Assembly: GCA_021772025.1 (NCBI GenBank)
Contig: JAETNT010000022.1
Location: 1 to 59,650, forward strand
Direction: 5' to 3'
From: Enterocloster bolteae
GTDB taxonomy: Bacteria > Bacillota > Clostridia > Lachnospirales > Lachnospiraceae
DNA length: 59,650 nt
Each line of letters begins with the position of its first letter. Within the stretch, counting starts at the first letter, position 1. The notes under the pieces were generated by a model. That model ran no database searches. It saw nothing but the letters and a program-made list of their open reading frames with translations, and had not been told where the DNA came from. The position numbers and the translations under genes were made by a program. Shown here one piece after another: positions 34,535 through 43,816 of this stretch.

Positions 34535-34984
34535 CTATTCTGCAATAAGCCTGCGGATCTTATCCATAACCAGGATAGTATCGTCCACGCTTCTTACCGC
34601 GCACATAATGGTATCATCCCCGGCAATGCAGCCTACAATCTCATGAAAGCGTATGGCGTCCAGAGCCGCCGCAACCGCCATGGCCATGCCGGATACGGTT
34701 TTGATGACAAGGATGTTCTGAGCCATATCCATACTTGCATACCCATCTCTTAAAATCCGGATATACTTGTCGCTGAAATTTCCCTGAGGTTTTAAAACCA
34801 TATACCGTTGCTTTCCATTCTCTCCCTGGATCTTTGTAAGCTTCAGTTCCCGGATATCTCTGGAAACCGTAGCCTGAGTTACATTGAAGCCTGCCTGATT
34901 CAAATAATCCGCTAGTTCCTCCTGGGTCTCAATGGCATATTTTCCAATCAGCTCTACAATCTTGCTGTGTCTTTCTACCTTCAT
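34535..34984 (-). CDS. argR: arginine repressor ArgR/AhrC
   Basis: A 149-residue hexameric arginine-sensing regulator. The N-terminal winged helix has NVTQATVSRDIRELKLTKI, and the C-terminal oligomerisation/arginine-binding domain has GCIAGDDTIM. Position between nadK and recN is conserved in Firmicutes. Confidence 0.96.
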   Translation of the reverse strand: MKVERHSKIVELIGKYAIETQEELADYLNQAGFNVTQATVSRDIRELKLTKIQGENGKQRYMVLKPQGNFSDKYIRILRDGYASMDMAQNILVIKTVSGMAMAVAAALDAIRFHEIVGCIAGDDTIMCAVRSVDDTILVMDKIRRLIAE

Positions 34985-35020
34985 CCCACTCCTCCTGTAT
35001 CTTAACCTCGGCCCCCGGCC

Positions 35021-35866
35021 CTAGGTCAAATTCAACATACTGCTTAGATTTTCCAAAAATGATATCTGCTTTAAACGCACCAGCCTGGTAACCTGACCGG
35101 ATTTGCGGATAATCAGCTGATCTCCCTGCTGAAGCTTTACCGTCGTATCTCCGTCAAATACCGCAGCCTGAAGCCCCTCCTGAACCTCTATACAAATTTC
35201 ATCCTCCGCCGGCAGCACAATACTTCTGGCATTAAGGGCGTGGGAGCAGATGGGAGTTAAAACCGTCATAGAAGCATGGGGCGCCACAATAGGGCCTCCT
35301 GCCGACAGGTTATAGGCTGTAGAGCCGGTAGGAGTAGCGGCAATCAGCCCGTCCGCTGTATATTGATTCAGGAATTCTCCGTTTACATATACGGCAAACC
35401 GAAGAATCTGGACGGTATTCTGGTGAGTCAATACGATCTCATTGAGGGCGATATCCTCTGCTATTTTCTGGCCCTGGCGTAAAATCCTCCCCTCCAGCAT
35501 CATCCTCTGCTCGATCTGATACCGATCCGCCAAAAGAGCGTCTGCCATCTCCTTAATATCCTCTTTTCGCCTTACCTGGGTTAAATATCCCAGATGTCCC
35601 CGGTTAATACCGATTAGGGGGATATCTCTGCCGGCCAAATCTCTGGCCGCCTGGATCAGGGTTCCGTCTCCTCCGATTGTAATAATACAATCTGTCTTTC
35701 GGGGTACCTGAGACCTGTCAGTATACCGGCCGGAATCCGCCTTCACATCATTTTGCTGTACTTTGCACAAAGCGCCGTGGCGCTTTAAGTACCCCTCTAC
35801 CTCTTCTACGGCTTCCCAGATACAATCCTTTTTATTTGAATTTGCTATAATGTAAAAATTATTCAT
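35021..35866 (-). CDS. nadK: NAD kinase
   Basis: A 281-residue NAD+ kinase making NADP+. The GGDGTL phosphate motif (near 66), the NE motif in ALNEIVLTH, and the TPTGSTAYNLSAGG segment that binds NAD are all present. It overlaps the tlyA stop by 4 bp (ATGA), so the genes are coupled. Confidence 0.96.
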   Translation of the reverse strand: MNNFYIIANSNKKDCIWEAVEEVEGYLKRHGALCKVQQNDVKADSGRYTDRSQVPRKTDCIITIGGDGTLIQAARDLAGRDIPLIGINRGHLGYLTQVRRKEDIKEMADALLADRYQIEQRMMLEGRILRQGQKIAEDIALNEIVLTHQNTVQILRFAVYVNGEFLNQYTADGLIAATPTGSTAYNLSAGGPIVAPHASMTVLTPICSHALNARSIVLPAEDEICIEVQEGLQAAVFDGDTTVKLQQGDQLIIRKSGQVTRLVRLKQISFLENLSSMLNLT

Positions 35867-36678
35867 GTTCCTAAATCCTCATGGGATTTCTCCACTATTT
35901 CTCCAGGATTTATGAAAACCTGGGAGCCGGGTGTTTCCTGTCCCTCCGGACGTTTTTCCAGATGCAGCAGATATTCAATATTTCCCTCCGGGCCCCGGAT
36001 AGGGGAGTATTCCAGGTTTAATATATCAAATCCGATTCCTTCCGCATAGGACATTACCATCTTAATTACTTCCAAATGGACATTTTTGTCTCTAACCACG
36101 CCCTTTTTCCCTACCTTTTCCCGTCCTGCCTCGAACTGAGGCTTAATCAGGCATACTGCCTGCCCCTGAGGCTTAAGAAGAGCTTTTACAGGTCCTAACA
36201 CTTTGGTTAATGAGATAAAGGAGACATCAATAGAAGAAAAATCAACAAGTTCTTCTATATCCTCATCGGTCACATAGCGGATATTAGTCTTTTCCATACA
36301 AACCACTCTGGGATCATTGCGGAGCTTCCAGGCAAGCTGGCCCCGGCCCACATCCACCGCATATACCCGCACTGCCCCATTCTGCAGCATACAGTCCGTA
36401 AAGCCTCCCGTGGAAGCCCCTACATCCATGCATACCTTTCCCTCTAAATTCAGATCAAAACAGGCCACGGCCTTTTCCAGTTTCAGACCGCCCCTGCTTA
36501 CATATCTCAGGGTATTTCCCCGTACCTCTATATTCACTGTATCTTCAAAAGAAGCGCCGGCCTTATCTTCCTTTTGTCCGTCCACATAGACGATTCCTGA
36601 CATAATCACCGCCTTTGCCTTCTCCCGTGATTCCGCCAGGCCCCGTTTTACCAATATCACATCTAATCGTTCTTTCAT
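35863..36678 (-). CDS. tlyA: TlyA-family rRNA 2'-O-methyltransferase
   Basis: A 271-residue protein with an N-terminal S4 RNA-binding domain (about 1-60) and an FtsJ-type SAM methyltransferase domain. The SAM motif DVGASTGGFTDCML is near 83-96, and KPQFEAGREKVGKKGVVRD is the family signature. TlyA homologues methylate rRNA ribose positions; the targets here are not known. 4 bp after dxs. Confidence 0.92.
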   Translation of the reverse strand: MKERLDVILVKRGLAESREKAKAVIMSGIVYVDGQKEDKAGASFEDTVNIEVRGNTLRYVSRGGLKLEKAVACFDLNLEGKVCMDVGASTGGFTDCMLQNGAVRVYAVDVGRGQLAWKLRNDPRVVCMEKTNIRYVTDEDIEELVDFSSIDVSFISLTKVLGPVKALLKPQGQAVCLIKPQFEAGREKVGKKGVVRDKNVHLEVIKMVMSYAEGIGFDILNLEYSPIRGPEGNIEYLLHLEKRPEGQETPGSQVFINPGEIVEKSHEDLGT

Positions 36679-36682
36679 GGTT

Positions 36683-38542
36683 TTATTGCTCCGCTGCCAA
36701 TAATTTTTCTACAATAGAATCGCTGTCAATCCCCAGTCCGGATCGAAGAACAGACACGTTCCCATGTTCCACATAATCGTCAGGAAGGGATATATTAATT
36801 ACCCGGATCCCGGGATAATGGCAGTGCAGATAAGAGGAAACATTCAGCCCAAACCCTCCCTGAAGCACATTTTCCTCCATAGTAACAATGGTGGAGTGGC
36901 CGAAAGCCAGCCTGTCCAAAAGCCCGGTGTCCACAGGCTTAATAAACCTTAAATTTGCCAGGGAGCAAGAATGTCCCGCTGCCTTTAACTTTTCTCTGAC
37001 GTGTTCTCCTGTGCTGACCATACTTCCCGCCGCCAAAAGAGCAATTTCCCTCTCTTCATAAAGCATCTCGCCTCTTCCGTATTCTATGGGCTTTCGGAAA
37101 TCTTTAAGCCCCCGGTATGCTTCTCCTCTGGGATAGCGTACCGCAACAGGCCCGTCATAATCCACGGCGAACCGGATCATATCCTCCAGCTCCCAACGGT
37201 TTTTAGGCGCCATAACCGTCATATTGGGAATAGGAGTCAAATAGCTTAAATCAAAAATCCCCTGATGGGTTTCTCCGTCGCTTCCCACCAACCCGGCCCG
37301 GTCCACAGCAAACACCACCGGCAGGTTCTGAATACACACGTCATGAAGAATCTGGTCAAATCCTCGCTGCAAAAAGGAAGAATAGACCGCCACCACCGGC
37401 TTTAATCCTGCCGCTGCCATACCGGCGGCAGAGGTGACTGCGTGCTCCTCCGCAATTCCCACATCAAAAAACCGGCCGGGAAACTTCTCCCCAAAGGCCT
37501 TAAGCCCCGTGCCGTCCGGCATAGCGGCAGTAACTGCCACCAGTTTGGGATGAGTCTTTCCAAGCTGGCATATCGTATTGGAAAATACATCTGTATAGGA
37601 TGGATTTTCTTTCTTTTTTAAAGGTTTCCCTGTGGCAATGTCAAAGGGATCCACTCCGTGGAAACGGGAGGGATTCTTTTCTGCCGGGCGATATCCCTTG
37701 CCTTTTTTGGTAATCACATGAATCAGCACCGCATGATCCAGCCGCTTTGCTTCCTTAAAAATACGGGCAAGCTGTTTCATATCATGGCCGTCCACAGGGC
37801 CCAAGTAGGTAATCCCCATATTTTCAAACAGCATGCCGGGAATAATAAGCTGTTTAATACCATTTTTAGTCCGCTTAATTCTGTCAATCATAGGCTGTCC
37901 CACTCCTGGGAGCTTGTCCAGGGCATCGGTAACCCATTTTTTTAAATCGTTATAGCCCTCGCCTGTCCGGAGGCCGCTTAAATATTTTGACATGCCTCCT
38001 ACATTCTCGGAAATGGACATTTTATTGTCATTCAGCACAATGATAAAATTTTTCCGCATCCTGGCCGCATTGTTGAGCGCCTCATAAGCCATTCCTCCGG
38101 TGAGAGCGCCGTCTCCGATAACCGATACTACCTTGTAGTCCTCATTCATCAGATCTCTGGCCTGGGCGATCCCCAATCCGGCGGAAATAGAAGTAGAACT
38201 GTGGCCGGTGTCAAATGCGTCATAAGGGCTTTCCTTGCGCTTGGGGAAACCGCTTAACCCGCCGTATTGGCGCAGTTCGTCAAAAGCATCCTTTCTCCCG
38301 CTTAAGATCTTATGGGTGTAGGATTGATGGCCCACATCCCATATAATCTTATCCTTTGGAAGATCAAACACCCGGTACATGGCTATAGTCAGCTCCACCA
38401 CTCCCAGATTGGAAGCTAAATGGCCCCCGGTACGGCTGATTTTGTCAATCAGAAAGGTACGGATCTCCTCTGCCAGAACGGCTAATTCCTCCGGCTTCAG
38501 CTTCTTTACATCCTTAGGGCTGTTTATCTGTTCCAGTATCAT
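36683..38542 (-). CDS. dxs: 1-deoxy-D-xylulose-5-phosphate synthase
   Basis: A 619-residue thiamine diphosphate enzyme, the first step of the MEP isoprenoid pathway (pyruvate + glyceraldehyde 3-phosphate). TPP-binding VIGDGALTGGMAYEALNNA, the N-terminal TGGHLASNLGVVE with the active-site His, and the transketolase segment VDRAGLVGSDGETHQG are present. 8 bp after ispA. Confidence 0.97.
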   Translation of the reverse strand: MILEQINSPKDVKKLKPEELAVLAEEIRTFLIDKISRTGGHLASNLGVVELTIAMYRVFDLPKDKIIWDVGHQSYTHKILSGRKDAFDELRQYGGLSGFPKRKESPYDAFDTGHSSTSISAGLGIAQARDLMNEDYKVVSVIGDGALTGGMAYEALNNAARMRKNFIIVLNDNKMSISENVGGMSKYLSGLRTGEGYNDLKKWVTDALDKLPGVGQPMIDRIKRTKNGIKQLIIPGMLFENMGITYLGPVDGHDMKQLARIFKEAKRLDHAVLIHVITKKGKGYRPAEKNPSRFHGVDPFDIATGKPLKKKENPSYTDVFSNTICQLGKTHPKLVAVTAAMPDGTGLKAFGEKFPGRFFDVGIAEEHAVTSAAGMAAAGLKPVVAVYSSFLQRGFDQILHDVCIQNLPVVFAVDRAGLVGSDGETHQGIFDLSYLTPIPNMTVMAPKNRWELEDMIRFAVDYDGPVAVRYPRGEAYRGLKDFRKPIEYGRGEMLYEEREIALLAAGSMVSTGEHVREKLKAAGHSCSLANLRFIKPVDTGLLDRLAFGHSTIVTMEENVLQGGFGLNVSSYLHCHYPGIRVINISLPDDYVEHGNVSVLRSGLGIDSDSIVEKLLAAEQ

Positions 38543-38550
38543 AGCGCTCC

Positions 38551-39441
38551 TTATTTTTCTCTGGTCACCAGCATGGTTACCAATTCCTCTAAAAATAAAT
38601 TTTTTCCCGGAAGAGCCCGAATATCCTCTAATGCCTTCTGAGATATAGCCGCCACATCCCTGCGGGCCTTTTCCAGGCCATTCAAAGTTACATAAGTAGT
38701 CTTGCAGTTTTTTTCATCGCTTAAAACCGGTTTTCCTAAAACCTCCTGATTGCCGGTAATGTCCAGGATGTCGTCCTGGATCTGGAAAGCAATTCCGATA
38801 TGCCCGGCCGCCCTTTCCACCTTTTTTACAGATTCTTCATCAGCGCCGCCCAGCACTGCTCCTATCATCATGGATGCTTCCAGAAGGGCTCCTGTTTTCA
38901 GGCGGTAGATAAAATCCAGCTTTTCTCCGGAAATCGGTTTCCCGGCCAGCTCCACATCCGCAGTCTGACCGCCAATCATTCCGTAAATCCCGGTTTTGGC
39001 AGCCAGAATTCGAATGGCTTCTCCCACCTGCTCCGGGCGGCCGGAAAGAGAAAAGGCTCGGCAAGCCGTCTCAAAAGCGTATACAATCAGGGCATCCCCT
39101 GCCAATACTCCCATATCCTCCCCGTAAGCTGCCCAAGTACTCTTTTTCCCCCGGCGGCACTCGTCATTATCCATACAGGGCAGATCATCATGGATTAAGG
39201 ATGAAGTATGGATCATCTCAATGGCAGCCATAAAAGGTTCTGCCAATTCCATGGAACCTCCGAATAGCCGGCATACTTCCTGCAAAAGCATGGGACGCAG
39301 CCGCTTTCCTCCGGCTTTCATGCTGTAGTTCATGGCCTGAAAAATGGTCTTTTGATGTCCGGTTTCCTGGGGAAGATAGCTGTATACAATCTCCTCCACT
39401 TCCCTGGTTCTCTTTTCAAGTTCCAGCTTAAATTCCTTCAT
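38551..39441 (-). CDS. ispA: geranylgeranyl/farnesyl diphosphate synthase
   Basis: A 296-residue trans-prenyltransferase that condenses isopentenyl diphosphate with allylic diphosphates. First Asp-rich motif DDLPCMDND, second QIQDDILD, and KAGGKRLRP near the N-terminus. Two adjacent ATGs (39444 and 39441) follow AGGAG; the second has the better spacing. The start overlaps the end of xseB by 14 bp. Confidence 0.94.
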   Translation of the reverse strand: MKEFKLELEKRTREVEEIVYSYLPQETGHQKTIFQAMNYSMKAGGKRLRPMLLQEVCRLFGGSMELAEPFMAAIEMIHTSSLIHDDLPCMDNDECRRGKKSTWAAYGEDMGVLAGDALIVYAFETACRAFSLSGRPEQVGEAIRILAAKTGIYGMIGGQTADVELAGKPISGEKLDFIYRLKTGALLEASMMIGAVLGGADEESVKKVERAAGHIGIAFQIQDDILDITGNQEVLGKPVLSDEKNCKTTYVTLNGLEKARRDVAAISQKALEDIRALPGKNLFLEELVTMLVTREK

Positions 39442-39634
39442 CATCCTGCTCCTCACTCAGTACAATAATCTGTTTTTCTACTTTATCAAGCTTGTCATTG
39501 CATGCCTTTACCAGCTTCATTCCCCGCTCATAACAGGCAAAGCTTTCCTCCAGGGAAATCTCTTTGTCCTCCATCTGCTTTAACACTTCCTCTAGCTGGT
39601 CAAAGGTCTCTTCAATGGTAATTTCTTCATTCAT
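39428..39634 (-). CDS. xseB: exodeoxyribonuclease VII small subunit
   Basis: A 68-residue helical protein with the family pattern TFDQLEEVLKQMEDKEISLE and SFACYERGMKLVKACNDKL. It binds XseA to form the single-strand nuclease. It overlaps the xseA stop by 4 bp. Confidence 0.95.
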   Translation of the reverse strand: MNEEITIEETFDQLEEVLKQMEDKEISLEESFACYERGMKLVKACNDKLDKVEKQIIVLSEEQDDEGI

Positions 39635-40866
39635 AGGTTCCTCTTTCCTGACTCGCTGGCATTGCGGTCTATCTCTTCCACTGACTCTGACACGGCCCTG
39701 ATTCTGCCGTCTTGGACATGGATATTCAGCACATCCCCCGGCTTTATCTGGCGGACGGAAACTACTTTCTTTCCATCCTTATTCCCTATAAATCCATATC
39801 CCTGGCTCAGATTTTCCAGGGGGGACATTCCGGACAGCCGACCGGAAATAAGGGCCAGCCTATGCCTGTCCGCTAAAAGCCTGTCCCTGACAAGACGGCT
39901 CATTGCAGACTCTATGTCTGCCGCCCTCTGCCGCCTGTCGTCCAGCTTTTTCTGAGGATGATTCAGGCTTAAACGATAGCGGTACTCTCCTGCCCGGTAG
40001 CGGTTCTTCTCCACCTGACGTTCTGCTGAACGGATCAGAGCCTGCCGAAAGGCCTCTGTCTGTTCTGCAAATTGGAGATAGTCAAACACGGCCAGCTCTG
40101 CGGCCGCCGACGGAGTTGGGGCCCGCATATCCGCCACATAATCGGCTATGGTTACATCGGTCTCATGGCCTACGGCGGAAATTACGGGGGTCCTGCAGGC
40201 AAAAATCGCCCTGGCCACTATTTCCTCATTAAAAGCCCACAAATCCTCTATGGAGCCGCCGCCTCTTCCTACTATAATTGTATCCAATCCCATACTATCC
40301 AATCTCTCCAGGGCCTTTACAATGCTGTATTTTGCCCTTTCCCCCTGAACCTGGGCCGGGCAAAGAATAAGCTGGACATAAGGGTTTCTGCGCTTTGCAA
40401 TATTCATAATGTCCCGGATAGCGGCTCCGGTGCTGGCAGTTACAATGCCTACCTTTCCGGCATATCTGGGAATGGGACGCTTGTACTGGGCATCAAACAT
40501 TCCCATCTCCTCCAGCTCGTCCCGCAGGGCCTCAAAACGCCGGAACAAATCTCCGGCTCCGTCCGGTGTAATCTCCCTGGCGTAAAGCTGATATTTTCCA
40601 TCCCGTTCATAGACGTCCACGTTTCCCTTTACCACCACCTGCTGGCCGTCCCTCAGCTGAAACTCGAGGCCCTTTCTCTGGCCGGCAAACATAACGGCTG
40701 CAATAGAGCTGCCCCCGTCCTTTAAGGTGAAATAGATGTGGCCTGACGTATGGTATTTGCAGTTTGACACTTCTCCCTTTACGGCAATGCGGCTTAACGC
40801 AAAATCCTGAGAAAACATATTGCGGATATAACTGTTCACCTGAGATACGCTGTAAACTCCTGCCAT
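39631..40866 (-). CDS. xseA: exodeoxyribonuclease VII large subunit
   Basis: A 411-residue nuclease subunit with an N-terminal OB fold (about 1-105), the catalytic region GTVTASTGAAIRDI-type (here VGIVTASTGAAIRDI), GRGGGSIEDLWAFN and VGHETDVTIADYVAD, and a C-terminal helical part. It starts directly after the nusB stop. Confidence 0.96.
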   Translation of the reverse strand: MAGVYSVSQVNSYIRNMFSQDFALSRIAVKGEVSNCKYHTSGHIYFTLKDGGSSIAAVMFAGQRKGLEFQLRDGQQVVVKGNVDVYERDGKYQLYAREITPDGAGDLFRRFEALRDELEEMGMFDAQYKRPIPRYAGKVGIVTASTGAAIRDIMNIAKRRNPYVQLILCPAQVQGERAKYSIVKALERLDSMGLDTIIVGRGGGSIEDLWAFNEEIVARAIFACRTPVISAVGHETDVTIADYVADMRAPTPSAAAELAVFDYLQFAEQTEAFRQALIRSAERQVEKNRYRAGEYRYRLSLNHPQKKLDDRRQRAADIESAMSRLVRDRLLADRHRLALISGRLSGMSPLENLSQGYGFIGNKDGKKVVSVRQIKPGDVLNIHVQDGRIRAVSESVEEIDRNASESGKRNL

Positions 40867-40867
40867 C

Positions 40868-41311
40868 CTACACCAGCTTTGCCAGGATTCCGTTTACAAA
40901 GGCCGGAGCGTCGCTGCCGCCAAATTTTTTAGCCAGCTCCACCGCCTCATTGATGGCCACCTTTTCCGGGATTTCCTCGTCATATTTCATCTCGTAAACC
41001 GCAAGGCGGAGAATGGCAAGCTCTACCTTACCCATGCGCCTGGTTTTCCAGCCTTCCGCCACCTCATCGATCTTCTCGTCCAGCTCCGGCACCTTTCTCA
41101 TAATGCTCTCTGATCTTTTAAGAAGCGTTTCTTCATCTGCCTCTTTTAACTCTACGCGGTGCAGAATCTCTTTGACTCCTTCCGGGCTTATCTCGTCCTC
41201 CTCCGGAGCCTGGAAATACTGTTTAAGCTGCTCTTCTTTATCCTCTGCCTGATAAAAATCCGCACAGAACAGCATCTTAAAACAATGCTCCCGCAATTCT
41301 CTTCTGGTCAT
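40868..41311 (-). CDS. nusB: transcription antitermination factor NusB
   Basis: A 147-residue all-helical protein that binds boxA with NusE in rRNA antitermination. RRELREHCFKMLF at the N-terminus and VAINEAVELAKKFGGSDAPAFVNGIL near the C-terminus (with the conserved residues in shorter runs) are characteristic. It is the first gene of the nusB-xseA-xseB-ispA-dxs-tlyA-nadK-argR-recN run, led by its own promoter. Confidence 0.95.
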   Translation of the reverse strand: MTRRELREHCFKMLFCADFYQAEDKEEQLKQYFQAPEEDEISPEGVKEILHRVELKEADEETLLKRSESIMRKVPELDEKIDEVAEGWKTRRMGKVELAILRLAVYEMKYDEEIPEKVAINEAVELAKKFGGSDAPAFVNGILAKLV

Positions 41312-41378
41312 ATAAAGTCCTCCTGCACTGTAAGCTTCCTATGGACTGTCTGGAATAGTCCCATAGGCATTTGGGATC

Positions 41379-41407
41379 ATTATAGCAAAAGCCGTCAGGT
41401 TTCACAA
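41379..41407 (-). promoter_or_regulatory. promoter of the nusB operon
   Basis: Minus strand: TTGTGA (41407-41402), 17-bp spacer, TATAAT (41384-41379) with extended TGC. A CCTATGG/CCATAGG hairpin lies in the leader at about 41338-41368. Confidence 0.65.
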
Positions 41408-41419
41408 GACCGGAAAACT

Positions 41420-42322
41420 CTATTCCTCCAAAAATGTCCGAATATTGGCAAGTACCTTTTGACTTAACAGCACAAAAGCCTGCTTAGTCCTTCCTGCAGA
41501 AATCCCCGGACAGGATACCTGGGGAAGGTCAAAAAAGTCCCTGCTGACCTCTCCGGCAGCCGCTTTGGTGTCGCAGAAAAAGTAATTTCCTTCCCGGCGC
41601 ACCCAATTTTCTAACGCAGCGGAATCAAACCCCGGGCCGATAGAGGTGTTAAAAAGTATTTTCCCGTCTCCCAGGGTCTTAAATTCTTCCTCCTGGAGAA
41701 GCAGGACATTTTTATTTAAGCAGGTAAATACTGCCTGGCTGTCTGCCAGCAGAGTATTAAGAGGCTGGTAGGAGAACCCTGCTGCCTCGGCATCCTCCTT
41801 GCGGCTCCGGCTGTAATAGGAAACCTCCGCCCCCATAAACTGAAGGGCCTCCCCGATCATTCTGCCGGACACTCCAAGGCCTACGATTCCCACTTTTAAA
41901 CCGGTAATTTCCACCGGCTCGTCCTTCCACATAGGGCGTCCAAAGCCGTGTAAAAGCCCGATAAGCTGATGGAGCACATATTCCACCACGCCTCTGTCCC
42001 CGTAATCCCGGATCCCCAGGACCTGAATCCCCTGTTTTCTGGCCCAGGCAATATCCACGTTAGCGCTTTCCTCTGAATACAGGCTGCAGCACATGCCAAT
42101 ATAACGGATTGAGGGACAAGCCCTCATTACCTCGCCTGGAATTCTGGAAGTATAGCTGACCAAAACCCCGTCGGCATCGCCGATTCGTTTTATAATCTCT
42201 TCATTGCTCGCGGGAATGTCCGGATAAAGGAGTACTTTCTCCGCATATTGGTACAGCTCCTTTTCTGCCTCAGGGATCAGGCTTACCGGCTCAATAGCCA
42301 CCAATTTTTTAAATTTTTTCAT
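41420..42322 (-). CDS. 2-hydroxyacid dehydrogenase-like protein with altered catalytic residues
   Basis: A 300-residue member of the D-2-hydroxyacid dehydrogenase superfamily by its Rossmann motif GIVGLGVSGRMIG (near 145-157) and overall layout. The usual catalytic Arg (NTxRGxxVD) is replaced: the sequence reads NTSIGPGFD. The usual C-terminal His motif (PHxxG) reads CPGISAG. It may act on another substrate, use other residues, or not be a dehydrogenase. It is 11 bp after the aspartate-dehydrogenase-like gene, so both form a unit between the Asp23 gene and nusB. Confidence 0.75.
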   Translation of the reverse strand: MKKFKKLVAIEPVSLIPEAEKELYQYAEKVLLYPDIPASNEEIIKRIGDADGVLVSYTSRIPGEVMRACPSIRYIGMCCSLYSEESANVDIAWARKQGIQVLGIRDYGDRGVVEYVLHQLIGLLHGFGRPMWKDEPVEITGLKVGIVGLGVSGRMIGEALQFMGAEVSYYSRSRKEDAEAAGFSYQPLNTLLADSQAVFTCLNKNVLLLQEEEFKTLGDGKILFNTSIGPGFDSAALENWVRREGNYFFCDTKAAAGEVSRDFFDLPQVSCPGISAGRTKQAFVLLSQKVLANIRTFLEE

Positions 42323-42333
42323 CCTATGCCTCC

Positions 42334-43137
42334 TTACTGAAATACCACCGGGGAGCTTAAGTTTCTAAGAAGAGATACCACGCTCCAGGCAGCCATATCG
42401 CAAGTGCTGGAGTAAATATCAATAACCGCTTTTACCCCTTCTGTCTCTATAGTAATTTTGTGATCGTCCCCTACAAAACCCGGAACACTGGTAATCTTTA
42501 CTCCGGTAGCATCCGCCCCGGCGCTGGCAAGGGCTGTAGCCACAGCTACATTTACCTTGGTGGGAAAAAGGGAAATAGCCTGGCTTGCATTGCCGGAAAA
42601 TACTTCCCTCTCCTCTGTCTCCGTCATCAGGCTTTCCGTAAAAACCGGCGTACCTTTTAAAGAATCCGGACCTTTATGGGTGGAAATGCCGGAAACCACC
42701 GGTTGGTTCTTGGCCATGCTCATAAGAGATATGGAGCGCAAAGCGTCAAAACCTCCGATAACTCCGCTGGACAGATACAGCTTTGTCCCTTTCCGGGCTG
42801 CAGTCTCCTTTAATTCTTCAAAAAGTCCTCTGTCGGCAAAGGCTCCCATGGACAGAACCACCAGACTGGCCCCCTGAGACAGAATCTTTTTTCCGATTTC
42901 CATTACCGTCTGAGGATTGGCAGCCTCCACTACAAAATCCGGCTTTAGCGCCATCATTTCATCTATATCCCGGCAGGCTTTACATCCTGTAAGAGAGGCT
43001 ATTCTTTCCGCTGACTCCATAGTGCGGCTCACAGCGCCTATGAAATGATAATCCTCTAAAAATCCATCCTTCCATGCCTGGGCAATAATAGTCCCCAGAT
43101 AGCCGCAGCCTGCAAGTGCCAATCGCTTCTTTTCCAT
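42334..43137 (-). CDS. L-aspartate dehydrogenase-like protein (NadX/DUF108 family)
   Basis: A 267-residue protein with an N-terminal NAD(P) fold (LALAGCGYLGTIIA) and the DUF108 domain (GVIGGFDALRSIS, FPTKVNVAVATALA, and DDHKITIE with a His at the family's catalytic position). NadX oxidises or makes L-aspartate for NAD synthesis. No nadA or nadC is nearby, and the neighbour is a dehydrogenase-like protein, so the true substrate is open. The first gene of a two-gene unit. Confidence 0.8.
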   Translation of the reverse strand: MEKKRLALAGCGYLGTIIAQAWKDGFLEDYHFIGAVSRTMESAERIASLTGCKACRDIDEMMALKPDFVVEAANPQTVMEIGKKILSQGASLVVLSMGAFADRGLFEELKETAARKGTKLYLSSGVIGGFDALRSISLMSMAKNQPVVSGISTHKGPDSLKGTPVFTESLMTETEEREVFSGNASQAISLFPTKVNVAVATALASAGADATGVKITSVPGFVGDDHKITIETEGVKAVIDIYSSTCDMAAWSVVSLLRNLSSPVVFQ

Positions 43138-43183
43138 AACCGATTCCTCCTTCTTTCTTTACTGTAATTTTGCAAGTAAGCAG

Positions 43184-43229
43184 AAAAAAAGCTGTCCCGT
43201 CTCAAGTGCAAAACGGCAGCAGCTTTTTT
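43184..43229 (-). terminator. terminator after the Asp23/YqhY gene
   Basis: AAAAAAGCTG pairs with CAGCTTTTTTT, with an inner CCGT/ACGG pair. It separates this gene from the two dehydrogenase genes. Confidence 0.8.
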
Positions 43230-43236
43230 CGACATT

Positions 43237-43623
43237 TTATTTCTCTTCTTCCATATTGACGCCGGCAATCTTAATATTAACCTCTAAAACGTTAAGTCCT
43301 GTCATATTCTCAATGGCATTTTTAACCCTGTCCTGAACCTTGGCGCTGACATCCGGGATATTGTATCCGTATTTTAAATTCAGGGAAAGATCTACGCAGG
43401 CATGTTCTTCTGTTACATCAATCTTTACTCCCTTTGACAGATTCTTCATGCCCAGCTTTCCTACAAGTTCGTTGGTAATATTACCGGCCATAGAGTCTAC
43501 CCCGTCTACCTCAGTAGCGGCAAGGCCTGCAATAATTGCCACTACCTCATCTGCAATCTGCACTTCTCCGATTCTATCTTTTTCATATAGTTTATGGGTA
43601 CTGCGATTCTCTGCTTCTGCCAC
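43237..43623 (-). CDS. Asp23/Gls24 family protein (YqhY-like)
   Basis: A 128-residue cytoplasmic Asp23-family protein (VQIADEVVAIIAGLAATEVDGV and DVSAKVQDRVKNAIENMTGL are typical in shorter runs). In Bacillus the homologue YqhY lies between accC and nusB and affects acetyl-CoA carboxylase activity; here accB and accC are absent. The GTG start at 43623 follows AGGAGG. An inverted repeat ACAATAG/CTATTGT (43622-43628, 43656-43662) brackets the ribosome binding site, and a cloverleaf element precedes it. Confidence 0.9.
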   Translation of the reverse strand: MAEAENRSTHKLYEKDRIGEVQIADEVVAIIAGLAATEVDGVDSMAGNITNELVGKLGMKNLSKGVKIDVTEEHACVDLSLNLKYGYNIPDVSAKVQDRVKNAIENMTGLNVLEVNIKIAGVNMEEEK

Positions 43624-43660
43624 AATAGTTTCCTCCTATCCCATTGAAATTAGATCTATT

Positions 43661-43811
43661 GTAACAGTTCAGATGCGGTGTTTTCTTGCCCGGCGCAGCC
43701 GGGCAAGAAACATCGGATGTCCATCCGATGGGGAATTTGACAGGAATTTTGGCTTACAAGCGAGCTTGACGGCAAAATTCCTGTCAAATTCCCCGCCGTC
43801 TGAACTGTTAC
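43661..43811 (-). promoter_or_regulatory. 151-bp cloverleaf-forming element in the Asp23 gene leader
   Basis: An outer 13-bp stem (43661-43673 with 43799-43811, perfect) encloses three hairpins. The first is 43682-43694 with 43698-43710 (13 bp, loop 3). The second is 43711-43719 with 43722-43730 (9 bp). The third is 43731-43751 with 43773-43793 (21 bp, perfect), itself enclosing CAAGC/GCTTG. The promoter at 43817-43845 would start transcription within a base or two of the outer stem, so the whole leader would be one folded RNA. It could instead be an inserted palindromic (MITE- or REP-like) element. Confidence 0.75.
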
Positions 43812-43816
43812 GTCCT

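Noticed and set aside
43661..43811. Rho-independent terminator for spoIIIAH
   Set aside because: The hairpins are not followed by T runs on the minus strand, and a promoter lies between spoIIIAH and the element.
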